From Candidatus Omnitrophota bacterium (GTDB taxonomy: Bacteria > Omnitrophota > Koll11 > Gygaellales > Profunditerraquicolaceae): a stretch of DNA of 6,840 bases. Of the stretch, positions 1 to 6,840 are shown in pieces; the stretch's first letter is position 1, and each line of letters opens with the position of its first letter. The stretch spans positions 1-6,840 of the forward strand of contig JAPLLP010000239.1 of the NCBI GenBank assembly GCA_026387515.1, in the 5' to 3' direction. Below the pieces are notes generated by a model that did no database searches, was not told the DNA's origin, and worked only from the letters and a program-made list of their open reading frames with translations. The position numbers were made by a program, and so were the translations under genes.

Positions 1-3000
1 AAATCTGTAGCGGCGCAGACGATCCTTCTTCTGATACTGGTTGGACAGTTGCATTCACCAGCGGAAGGCCGGAGAGAAACAGGCTACTCCATAATTCTGG
101 CCATACCAGCGAAACCAAGACACCCAGGCCTAGACCAAGTAAAACAACTATGGCTATTAGGATACTGATTTTTATATTTCTAGATTGTATTTTAGGTATA
201 GGATGGCTCTCGCCCCTAAAACCTCTATGCCCTCTACTCCATCTGCGAGTAAAAGCCCTGTTTCCGGAAGGTGAGCTTGGCTTTGCCTTGCCGTTTTCTC
301 TTCTACGGTTACGCAGTAATTTACCTCCGAGAAATAAACCCATACCCGCGCAAACTACGCCTAAATAAATCCAATAACGCCCTCTCTTATCCGCTGCGGC
401 TTCCTGCTTTAGTGTAGCATCAATATATTCCGGCCTATCGAGATGCAAACGCACCTGGACAGCCCGGGCATCATGCCGTAACTTTTGCTCGATCTGCCTT
501 CTATTCATTTGCGATAACTGCTTAAGATAATTACAAAGGCTCCTATGCGCGAGGTTAATATCCCGGGTAAAGTCGGCTCCGGTCATTTCTTTTATCAATA
601 AGCTCATGGTAATGAAATGCCTGTCAGTAGGATCAAAAGAATCCAGGTTGCATACGGTCCGAATAAAGGCCAATGCCGGCTCATCACTATTAGCCAATTC
701 TTGCAGCCGCATGGTTGTCTCGCTAAAGAGATAGACCAGCGCCTGGCCATGGACAGCAAAAAGCCTCTCTAGATTAACAGAATCATTGGTCTGTTGAGGA
801 AGCCTCACTTTGGAGAAATAGTCAATAAAGCTCTCCCAAGTAACGCCATCGGTGCCAATTATCCCCTTAATATGCCCTGCCTCGTGATCCATCAGCATAA
901 CCACCAGGGAATTAATTAGTCCGTCTCTCCCCTGGCCCTGAAGCGACCGGCGGATAAAATCACCCATCAGGTTTCTGATTTCGCCTCTCTGCTCTGGGCT
1001 CAAGGCTTTTTCTGCTGCCTTGTCCTGCCAGATATCCGGCGCAGAGCCTGTCATCGCCGGCCAGATGACCAACAGCATAAAATCACTTATAGCCATAGGA
1101 TTCAGGTATATTTTTCTTCCAGCAGGATCAGCAAAGGCGTAAAAAGGAAACTCTTTGGGGTAATTTTCCTTTACGACAATAACCTCAATACCATCGTCCC
1201 TATAAAACCGAATGATGACTCCGGTAGTATATTTTTTGCCTTCAAAACTAAAGCTAATAATTTTCTGATCAGGAAGAATTGTTTTCGACTTGATCCTCTC
1301 TTCAATAATAGAAATATTTGTCTGCCATAAAGTATTAAACGGTACCTGCGCAGAGGCGTAATTATGCGAACCGGCTAAAATTTGCAACCCCGCCATAATT
1401 AATGCAGACGCTCTTGATAACCGGCTTGCTTGCAATAAGTAATAAAACAAATCTTTTGATCGGCTGAACATAATTCTCATCTGCGTAGGAAAGGTTTGTT
1501 TCATAGCATTTTGTAATCCGGAGAGTTGCGAACAGCGTCTGCAATGCTCCTCATGATAATCCGCCATCGCCAGGCCCGCCTCGTGTTTGAAAAACCAATC
1601 TTTGTTGTGGGCGTAATGCTTGCGGTAAGTATCATCTATATACTCCATCTTGAGCGGGTCCGTCCTGAGCGCGAAATTATAAACAGATATATACTCAGGG
1701 GATTCCGGCGGATAGAGATGTTGCAAAGCAAAAAGGTGGCTCCTTGCCTTAGGCGCATCCACGTCCTGCCCTTCACCCCTACGTCTTTGCTCCTGATAAA
1801 GTCTATGCCGCTGTTCCTCTTCCTCCCGCGCCTTACGCATAATGATCGGCTTGGCCATCATCCACGGGATGCGGCGTCCTACAAGAAAACTAATCAGCGC
1901 AACGGCGCAGGCCGCTTTCCACCCGAACACCGCCAAGGCTGCTGCCCCGGCCATAAGCCCCAAAGCTGCGCCGCAGGAATACCACAGCCACCGTTGCGCC
2001 AAAAATTCCACCCGCTCTCGCTCCGGCCCCGGCAGCATAGCGGGGGCAGGCGGTTTCGTGATGACGACACGTCCATTAGTTTCTGCCTCAACGGAAACAA
2101 ACCTGCCGTGCTCATCCGAAAGCCCAGTGACGGCTGCGCAGATATCGATGACGAGAATCTCCTCATCAGTTTCACCTAAGACAATCGGCTTCTGTTCAGA
2201 CGCAGCAGTATAAAACAGGCTTCTCCCACCACGCGGTTTAGACAAGTTTATGAATACCGTCGGTTTCTCGAACAGCCGCTTCAAAGCCAGAGCACAGCTA
2301 TCCGCGAACCTGCCGCTTGTATCGCAAGGCACAATTATCGCATCGGCCTCTTCAATAGCAGACATTATACGGGCAGCCAATTCTTTTGCCGGGGGAGCCA
2401 AAATCACCGGCCCCATGATGCGCGTGCGCACGAGGCTGAATACCTTAAGCGCCTCTAAACAGATAAATAGGACGATGCGGTGGTTTTTGACTGGCACAAC
2501 GCGCCGCTCGCGTTGCCATGCGTTTTTGAAGAAGATGTGCGCCGGAAGGTGAGGATGAATGAGACGATAGAGTATCTTGCCGCCAGGACAATTCAGGGAA
2601 TACCCAATGGCGATACCGGTCTTGTCGGCAATACTCTGAAGCACATCTCTGCGGCTAGCAAGCATCTCTTGTGTAGCTACGCCGTCTTTATCCAGATCTT
2701 CCGGGAAAAATACTATATCTACCGCGGGTTGCCTTACCCTGTCGGATAATCTTTGCGTAATCGTCGTTATTCTCCCGGTATTTTCAACAAACATTCCTGC
2801 CTTAAGCTGCACGCAGGCAACCCGCAACGCGTTCTTGCCTCTATTCTCAGTGCCTGCCCAGGTGATTTTTAACCCCTGGACAGTATCATTAGCATCCTGC
2901 GCGACCTCCCCCTTAGGGGACACTTCTTGCGCAACACCCGGCGCCGCAATGGCTCCGGTAGAAACGGTCCTATTATTTTTATTTCTGGCATAGACTTCAA

Positions 3001-6000
3001 CGAGATTGCTTTTACCAGGCACGCAGGGTGCAATTTCCGGCGGGATTACAAAATAAGAATAAGTAAGAAGATTGCTGTATTGTTCTCTGAGGGCCTTTCT
3101 CAGGATATCCTTTGCATGTCTTTGATCCAATTCTTGCGGCTGTGCGTCCATCCGCAACACCAGCCGCGCACCGATATGCATGTGAGCAACCAACCTCTCG
3201 GCCAAAGCACTATAAAACTTGCGGCTAAAGGTCAGAGGTAAATTCATATAAATAATATCGAATTCACCGTAGTTTATTTCTGGATCTAGGGCATGGTTGG
3301 CCAGGAATACAATTTCTCTAAGTTTACTGCGACGTAAACGCTCCTTGCTGACCTTGACTTTTACAGGATCAATTTCAAGACCGGTTATACGCGCGCGAGG
3401 GAATGATTCTCTACATGCCAGGCAAAAATCTCCCTTGCCTGAGCCAATATCACAGATGCTCTCGTTACCATTGAGAGAAAGATTCTTTAGAATAAACCGT
3501 GCCTCTGGCTGGCTGGTCTCTGCAAAAAGTGCCTCATGTATACTTCCACATCTATCTGGCATCCAGCCTGTTGTGTCACCTAAATCCTGCGCCTGGCGCT
3601 GCAGTTCATCGTGCTTTGCACTTGCCTCCCGCAGCATGGCGGGTGATGCAGATAATGCACGTTCAGCCAGATCTTGAATCAACAGAGCATTGCATTTGTT
3701 CGCGAGCACTGGATCAATAAAACAACATCTCTTGGATACCTTGTTATACTCGGAACTATCAATGAGAAAACATACGTCGCTATGCTCAGCGAGCGTGACA
3801 AAATGAGGACGCATGGCCTGAAAATTAGTCATTGTCTCAGCCGTAGAAAGATTCGGGTTATCCTCAACTACAATATCTATGCCTAAATCAAACACTCCCC
3901 CCTCTATCCCCTGCGCGGCCAATTCCACGACTCCGCATTCTTCTGATGGTATCCCGATATTTTCAATATGCAATTCCCCCTGGGGGTAAGACAAGGCGCG
4001 GGCGCATTTAAGATGACTAATAACACCAGTAGTGGCTACATACCCGAGATAATTCCCCGGACTTAAGCTCGATACGCCATAGGCAACCTCTTGTTCCCAT
4101 TGAAAATCCTTCTTAGGCTGCAGCTGCCAGTTTCTGTATTCATATTCTCCGAAGTCATCATGCCCGTCTAACGCAAACCAAACTAAACCACCCGCTTCTA
4201 TTATCTTCCTAGCCCTGTGTTTATAATGCTCGGCGAAAAAGGCATGCGCTAAATTATGTATACCCCCCCAGTAAATCTTCTTGCCGTTGGCAAGGGTAAT
4301 AACTAGGTAGTATTTATCGCCGATAAAATATTGCTGATTGTTGATGCGCACTGCAATGACATGCCATGACAATAATTGCCCTTGATACACGGGAACGTCG
4401 TATTGCTTTTGCTCTATACTGACTCCAGGAAATGAATATTCTTCTTGTATTTGAAGAGTAACGGGCGGAAGCTGAAGCGCTGATGGCTCCACAGTAACTG
4501 AGGGAGATAAAACCGCATTGTTCCCATTGGAATCAGGATTGCTTTCTTGAACGGATGTGTCTTTATTGGACGGCAACACCTTACAGCGCATGCGATAGGC
4601 AAAGCGGGTATACACATAATTACCAAATGCAATCATCACACCAGCTATTCCAATCCAATAGAACAATTCTAACCCAGGATAATTCTTGGCAAGAGACGAA
4701 AGTAAAGGCCAGACAAAAAATACCACAACTGCAGTAATCGCCAGTGCGCCCAGCATCGGCTTAGCCACAATGCCTTGCTCTCTTCTTACGTCTGGCGAGC
4801 CTTGTCTGCCATCTTCTCCAACCATGCACATCCCGACTCCGGCCAGAGGGAATAATGATGCTGTGACTTGAGGATGCGCATATAACCACGGCAAGGCCCA
4901 GTAGAAAGCCGAAACGCAAATCCCTATTCCTGCCACAACGTAAAGGAGCGAAAACAGGCTAAAGCCTACATTACGCACGAATTTCGCCTGATACGGAGTA
5001 ATGGAAAATTTTCGCTCAATGCGCCGCGGGAGAAACTTAATATTAATTACCCTCACACAGACAAAAAATATACTCGCTAATACCGCCAGGCAGATAGGAA
5101 ACTCTGAAATTAGACTCCAAGTATGCGAAAATAAAAACGCTAGCGGACCCCGGAATAGAATTGACAGGATAGCAACAAATGGCAGCAAGAATATAATCCG
5201 CCTGTCAGCTATTGCGGACTGGCGAGATATTCTTCGCTGCGGACTGGCCTCATTATCCTGAATATGCCCTATTGTCAAAGTTATAAAATCCGGGCCTTTT
5301 CCAGCAATCTTCTCACCACCCGGTATCAATTTCGCTATTCTGCCCAAGCAATCGTGCAATTGCCTGAAAGAATATTCAAGCCAACCCAAAAATCTCTTCT
5401 GGTCTTTTGTTCCATGCGAAAGTTTCGCTAATCCTGCATTGAGCTTTTCCACCGCTTCGAAGAAGTCTATATAGAGCTGCTCCAACCGTTCTGTAGAAAG
5501 CCTCCTTCCCGCAAGTAAATAATTTTCTACTTTTTCTAAACACTGCCTGACTTGGTAATTAACAACTTTGCCCAAAAACGGCTCTAGCTGTCTTAAATAT
5601 TTTTCGATTGTTTCTATGCATGCCAAGGCCTCCTGAGCGCGTTGTGATATTGTCTTTTCTTTAAATATACTAGTCTTCTCGGCTGCATAATCATCTTGCT
5701 TAAGGACTAAAACCACCTTGGCATCCTTGGCTACCGCTTCTTTTCTGGCTGCTTCGGTCAAGCGCATATCCTCGTTTATTCTTCTCTGATACAGATGGAG
5801 TACCCGATTATTAATTCTTCCCTTGCCGTGTAAACCGCGCAACACTTCTTCTTCCGCCATTAAGCCTTGCATATGCTGCTCAAATTTATTATGCCTTCGC
5901 TCTCCGGATGCCTCGTTCTCATGGATACAGCCTAACACCGCGGATTCATGGGCAATTCTGGTATGCAATCGCGCCATATCCTTGGTTGTTACTCCAGAAA

Positions 6001-6840
6001 TTAACAGAGCATCATCGTACCAAGTTGCGCCTGCAGACGCGCCATTGACCACAAAAACTCCTTCGCGGCTTATAGACAAGTTGCATTTATTTACCTGCTT
6101 CGGCAGGCGTAAGATCACATAGATTTTTTTGGGAACACGAATTCTGCCTTTGCTATAGCGCTCAATTCTTTCTTTGGCCTTTAAATAAGGGGTAGCGCGG
6201 ATTCTTTTTTCTTCCGGAGTCATTGACCTGTCTGATTTTTTACCATCTTCGAATATAACGACTTCACACGTTCGCTCTTCGGGATCCATTGCGCTGATTT
6301 CTAAAAATTTGCCCCCCTCGGCATGCATAGCCTTTATCAGACAATCCCTTTCAAACTCTCCAAACCCATCCCCTTCTGTGGAAAAATCATCTGCGCTATC
6401 CGCAGATTTAGGTTCCACCACAACTCTTTTATTTTTATAGTCTATAATTAAACGGATGTATTCTAATTTACTTCTACATAAACCCACGAGCTCCTCCCAA
6501 CTGATCCCGGGGATATGCTTATGGATGTCAATAAATAAGCTGGGAACGCCGGATTCATCCTGAGGAATACCGAACATCAGGGGCATTTCTCCTTTGCCCG
6601 AACGGCTCACTAAGGTTTCAAGAAACATAACGAATGCCTCAAACTGCGGCCTATACTGTCCTAGATCACCTATAGTTCTTTTGACAATATGCCCATCCTC
6701 ATCCATTTCTACAAAAATGAGGCTGTCCAAACGGTCCCATTCGTAGTTAGCAAATTCACAAAACCTCTTGCGATCAAGGCTCGAATAGTGGTTCTCTTCA
6801 AGCCATGTCTCAAGTTCATCGAACTTCCCATCTTCCACAA
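1..6840 (-). CDS. Internal part of a giant multidomain membrane protein (open at both ends)
   Basis: One minus-strand frame (codons at bases 6838-6836 down to 4-2) runs through the entire window without a stop: 2,279 codons checked one by one. No TGA, TAG or TAA occurs in frame, so the result does not depend on the genetic code. Neither a start nor a stop is present; the gene continues past both edges. The product reads as folded protein throughout: hydrophobic membrane segments, amphipathic helices, and recognisable methyltransferase (D1130-IGSGKGD), nitrilase (E1380, C1460) and HEAGH (1985-1989) motifs, joined by polar linkers. The segments look like normally separate proteins fused in frame. 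The overall function is unknown. It could be one giant surface or envelope protein, or a polyprotein that is cut after synthesis; the internal signal-peptide-like segment at 1787-1831 fits the second idea, but this is inference. Similar giant genes are known in Omnitrophota. The open frame is very certain; function is not assigned. Confidence 0.95.
98..376 (-). other. Two transmembrane helices separated by a basic loop (residues 2155-2247)
   Basis: The first helix is Y2155 to L2175 (WIYLGVVCAGMGLFLGGKLL). The second is I2222 to W2246, with the core ISILIAIVVLLGLGLGVL. The 46 residues between them (2176-2221) are rich in Arg, Lys, Ser and Gly, with about twelve basic residues and few acidic ones, which puts this loop in the cytoplasm. 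The HEAGH domain before and the tail after (2248-2279, polar, Ser/Glu/Pro-containing) would then be outside. The protein continues beyond the left edge of the window. Confidence 0.7.
377..1345 (-). other. HEAGH-motif domain, putative zinc metallopeptidase-like (residues 1832-2154)
   Basis: After a beta-rich start (KIISFSFEGKKYTTGVIIRF, 1850s-1870s), a helix carries LVVMLMDH1985-E1986-A-G-H1989. Its hydrophobic face before the HExxH is typical of the active-site helix of zincins, where the two His bind zinc and Glu activates water. The downstream residues I-K-G1992-I-I-G put a Gly where metzincins have one (HExxHxxGxxH/D), but the third metal ligand is not at the usual place. D1997, E2024, H2030 and E2040 are candidates for it. 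The rest (about 2045-2154) is helical and charged. The preceding signal-like segment and the following membrane helix place it outside the cytoplasmic membrane. A peptidase role is plausible, not shown; the overall fold matches no family that I can name. Confidence 0.5.
1346..1480 (-). other. Internal signal-peptide-like or signal-anchor segment (residues 1787-1831)
   Basis: A stretch with basic residues (R1788, R1793, K1795, R1806, R1809), then a hydrophobic core (ASALIMAGLQILAG, 1810-1823), ends in Y1827-A-S-A-Q1831. A-S-A matches the small-x-small rule for signal peptidase I, with cleavage expected after A1830. In an isolated protein this would be read as a secretion signal starting at M1787 or M1790. 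There is no in-frame stop upstream and no clear Shine-Dalgarno sequence before these ATG codons. It is therefore better seen as an internal membrane-crossing segment, possibly cleaved, that exports the following HEAGH domain. Confidence 0.55.
1532..1618 (-). other. His/Cys-rich cluster, possible metal-binding site (residues 1741-1769)
   Basis: Within 29 residues there are H1741, H1744, H1752-E1753, H1762-E1763-E1764-H1765, C1766 and C1769. The CxxC pair directly after HEEH, with a second histidine pair upstream, resembles the ligand sets of small structural zinc sites. No exact HExxH occurs here: the HEAG at 1752-1755 is followed by Leu. Whether a metal is bound is inference. Confidence 0.4.
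1850..1990 (-). other. Two transmembrane helices (hairpin) after the nitrilase domain (residues 1617-1663)
   Basis: W1617 to F1638 and A1642 to V1653, possibly extended to M1661, are hydrophobic and rich in Ala, Gly, Leu and Val. They are separated by a short G-W-K turn. Basic residues R1655-R1656 and K1663 to R1671 follow, so the hairpin enters and leaves from the cytoplasmic side. The segment lies in the GC-rich stretch of the window (about 60 to 68 percent G+C). A highly charged helix (REEEEQRHRLYQEQRRR, 1671-1687) continues directly from it. Confidence 0.7.
2138..2833 (-). other. Carbon-nitrogen hydrolase (nitrilase superfamily) domain (residues 1336-1567)
   Basis: The domain starts with the typical first strand, LRVACVQLKAG (1338-1348). 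The next strand ends in IVFFPED with the general-base Glu at E1380 (the family pattern is hhhxPE). The nucleophile motif is IVLFICLEAL with Cys at C1460, close to the family form GxxICYD/E. The C-terminal half follows: the strand ADAIIVPCD (1498-1506), VFINLS (1528-1533, family pattern hhxxNRxG), a short G-G-x-S segment, and the closing strand EEILVIDI (1559-1566). Members of this superfamily cleave or form amide bonds of nitriles, amides, carbamoyl compounds or lipoproteins. The catalytic Lys is uncertain: K1438 (IFFKN) lies 22 residues before Cys, shorter than usual, while the canonical position (YRLIH, 1424-1428) holds Leu. The domain is therefore either active with a shifted Lys or degenerate. 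The size (about 230 residues) is slightly below the usual 260-280. Confidence 0.8.
2834..2980 (-). other. Ser/Ala/Gly/Pro-rich linker between methyltransferase and nitrilase domains (residues 1287-1335)
   Basis: After the methyltransferase core the sequence loses its hydrophobic pattern and becomes rich in Asn, Thr, Ala, Gly, Pro, Val and acidic residues (for example TVSTGAIAAPGVAQEVSP), then GLKITWAGTENRGKN leads straight into the first strand of the nitrilase fold. It is a flexible interdomain linker; no enzyme motif is seen. Confidence 0.55.
2981..3568 (-). other. Class I SAM-dependent methyltransferase-like domain (residues 1091-1286)
   Basis: The glycine-rich loop that binds S-adenosylmethionine in Rossmann-fold methyltransferases is clear: D1130-I-G-S-G-K-G-D1137 at the end of the first strand. 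It is followed 18-20 residues later by G1153-L-E-I-D1157, where the acidic residue after the second strand would bind the SAM ribose. A later strand, FDIIYMN1199-LP1201-L, occupies the position of motif IV. A helix and the strand GARLVLRM (1223-1230), like the usual GG-x-h-h-h strand five, complete the core. The pattern (DIGSGKG, GLEID, hydrophobic strand ending in N-L-P) recalls the DOT1-like subgroup of small bacterial methyltransferases, but the substrate cannot be told from sequence. It is about the normal size for a stand-alone enzyme (around 190 residues) yet is embedded in the giant frame, next to the nitrilase domain. The SAM site looks intact. Confidence 0.8.
3569..4402 (-). other. 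Unrecognised soluble domain(s) before the methyltransferase (residues 813-1090)
   Basis: About 280 residues follow the linker with no membrane segment. The first half has a beta-rich start (HVIAVRI, YFIGDKYYLVITL) followed by a histidine-rich helix with H861, H865, H871 and H874, and a second beta portion with many Tyr/Trp residues. The second half has strands VFDLGIDIVVED and VCFLIDSS separated by helices, suggesting an alpha/beta fold. It ends in a charged helix (about 1055-1085) leading into the methyltransferase. I cannot name a family for either half. The His cluster might bind metal, but the spacing matches no motif known to me. It could be two domains rather than one. Confidence 0.45.
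4415..4576 (-). other. Polar, Asn/Ser/Pro-rich linker (residues 755-808)
   Basis: After the last helix of the membrane bundle, a stretch of low complexity rich in Asn, Ser, Asp, Pro, Gln and Val (for example QESNPDSNGNN and VEPSALQLPPV) has no predicted secondary structure or hydrophobic core. It is a typical interdomain linker and marks the boundary between the bundle and the next soluble domain. Confidence 0.55.
4589..5197 (-). other. Membrane bundle of about six transmembrane helices (residues 548-750)
   Basis: Hydrophobic stretches at about residues 548-570, 580-600, 624-648, 655-674, 694-716 and 724-744 predict three membrane hairpins. Charged and basic loops fall on one side: RRISRQ and DRR before the first helix, LPRRIERK (603-610) after the second, GEDGRQ and DVRREQ (674-688) after the fourth, and TRFAYRMRCK (744-753) after the sixth. 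By the positive-inside rule both ends of the bundle face the cytoplasm. I do not recognise a transporter or channel family, and no conserved polar residue pattern stands out within the helices. The likely role is anchoring the giant protein in the membrane. Confidence 0.75.
5321..5683 (-). other. Helical, coiled-coil-like segment (residues 386-506)
   Basis: About 120 residues are rich in Glu, Lys, Leu, Gln and Arg and nearly free of proline and glycine between F392 and the G507-G508 turn. Leucines, isoleucines and valines recur at heptad-like spacing, as in EALACIETIEKYLRQLEPFL and ERLEQLYIDFFEAVEKLNAG. This predicts two or three long amphipathic helices forming a bundle or coiled coil. It lies directly before the membrane bundle and may act as a spacer or an interaction module. 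No enzymatic motif is seen. Confidence 0.55.
5684..6838 (-). other. Unrecognised N-proximal region of the giant protein (residues 1-385)
   Basis: This is a mixed alpha/beta, acidic region that I cannot place in a family. It holds predicted strands such as DSLIFVEMDEDGHIVKR near residues 40-55 and KKIYVILRLP near 240-250. A glycine/alanine-rich turn (VNGASAGATWYDD, about 264-276) leads into a helical stretch. That stretch contains H297-E-S-A-V and H306-E-N-E, followed by R314-R-H and an acidic run. The repeated His-Glu pairs could bind metal, but no complete HExxH is present. No signal peptide or membrane helix is visible, so it probably sits on the same side of the membrane as the basic flank before the first membrane helix, i.e. 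the cytoplasm. Base composition is locally AT-rich (around base 6,421-6,480). Function unknown. Confidence 0.5.

Noticed and set aside
1346..1480. M1787/M1790 as the start of a separate secreted protein
   Set aside because: There is no stop upstream in frame to end a preceding gene and no Shine-Dalgarno sequence before either ATG; a separate gene would need an alternative internal start for which there is no evidence.
1362..1544. 60-codon minus-strand frame that could be a small gene
   Set aside because: It is another phase of the signal-like segment, without a ribosome binding site and inside the continuous frame.
1894..2175. 93-codon minus-strand open frame out of phase with the giant frame
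   Set aside because: It overlaps the end of the nitrilase domain and the membrane hairpin, both of which are read convincingly in the main frame; no motif is seen in the alternative product.
1526..2179. 217-codon open frame on the + strand beginning with ATG
   Set aside because: It lies fully antisense to the continuous minus-strand frame, in the GC-rich stretch where stops are scarce. Its translation is rich in Arg, His, Pro and Cys with no domain, as expected of a shadow.
3297..3886. Several + strand open frames of 70-126 codons
   Set aside because: They are antisense to the methyltransferase domain, whose motifs are clear in the minus frame, and their translations are Arg/Ser-rich and unlike known proteins.
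2138..5197. Apolipoprotein N-acyltransferase (Lnt), because a membrane bundle and a nitrilase domain occur in one chain
   Set aside because: In Lnt the nitrilase domain is inserted directly after the membrane helices and faces the periplasm. Here about 585 residues, including a methyltransferase, lie between, and the predicted side is cytoplasmic.
5211..5250. Short direct repeat (TGCGGACTGG, twice about 25 bases apart)
   Set aside because: It is only about ten bases, falls in coding sequence in different phases and belongs to no array; chance is enough.
1..6840. tRNA or rRNA genes, CRISPR arrays, insertion sequences, riboswitches or terminators
   Set aside because: No such structure was seen on either strand by reading; the window is entirely occupied by coding sequence.

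Overview
The whole 6,840-base window lies inside one protein-coding gene on the minus strand. Reading the reverse complement in the frame whose codons occupy bases 6838-6836, 6835-6833 and so on down to 4-2, I checked every codon line by line and found no TAA, TAG or TGA in 2,279 consecutive codons. Neither the true start nor the stop is in the window, so this is an internal piece of a giant gene of more than 6.8 kb. Residue numbers below count from the right edge: residue n covers bases (6839-3n) to (6841-3n).

Layout of the protein, N to C (right to left on the + strand): an unrecognised region (residues 1-385); an alpha-helical, coiled-coil-like stretch (386-506); a bundle of about six membrane segments (548-750); a low-complexity linker (756-808); an unrecognised soluble domain (813-1090); a class I SAM-dependent methyltransferase-like domain (1091-1286, motif D1130-IGSGKGD); a Ser/Ala/Pro-rich linker (1287-1335); a carbon-nitrogen hydrolase (nitrilase superfamily) domain (1336-1567, Glu1380 and Cys1460); two membrane helices (1617-1660); a charged helix and a His/Cys cluster (1741-1769); an internal signal-peptide-like segment (1787-1831, ending in ASAQ); a domain with a zincin motif HEAGH (1985-1989); and two more membrane helices separated by a very basic loop (2155-2247). 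The positive-inside pattern predicts a multi-pass membrane protein, with the methyltransferase and nitrilase domains inside the cell and the HEAGH domain outside the cytoplasmic membrane.

Genes of this size that join unrelated enzyme-like domains, membrane bundles and linkers in one frame are known from Candidatus Omnitrophota (Omnitrophica) and a few other environmental lineages. Together with the moderate GC content, the dense coding and the heavy use of ATA, AGA and AGG codons, this suggests an uncultured Omnitrophota-like bacterium. That is an inference from architecture, not a marker-gene assignment. I see no RNA genes, CRISPR array, insertion sequence, terminator or second gene. Open frames on the + strand, and short minus-strand frames, are shadows of this reading frame.
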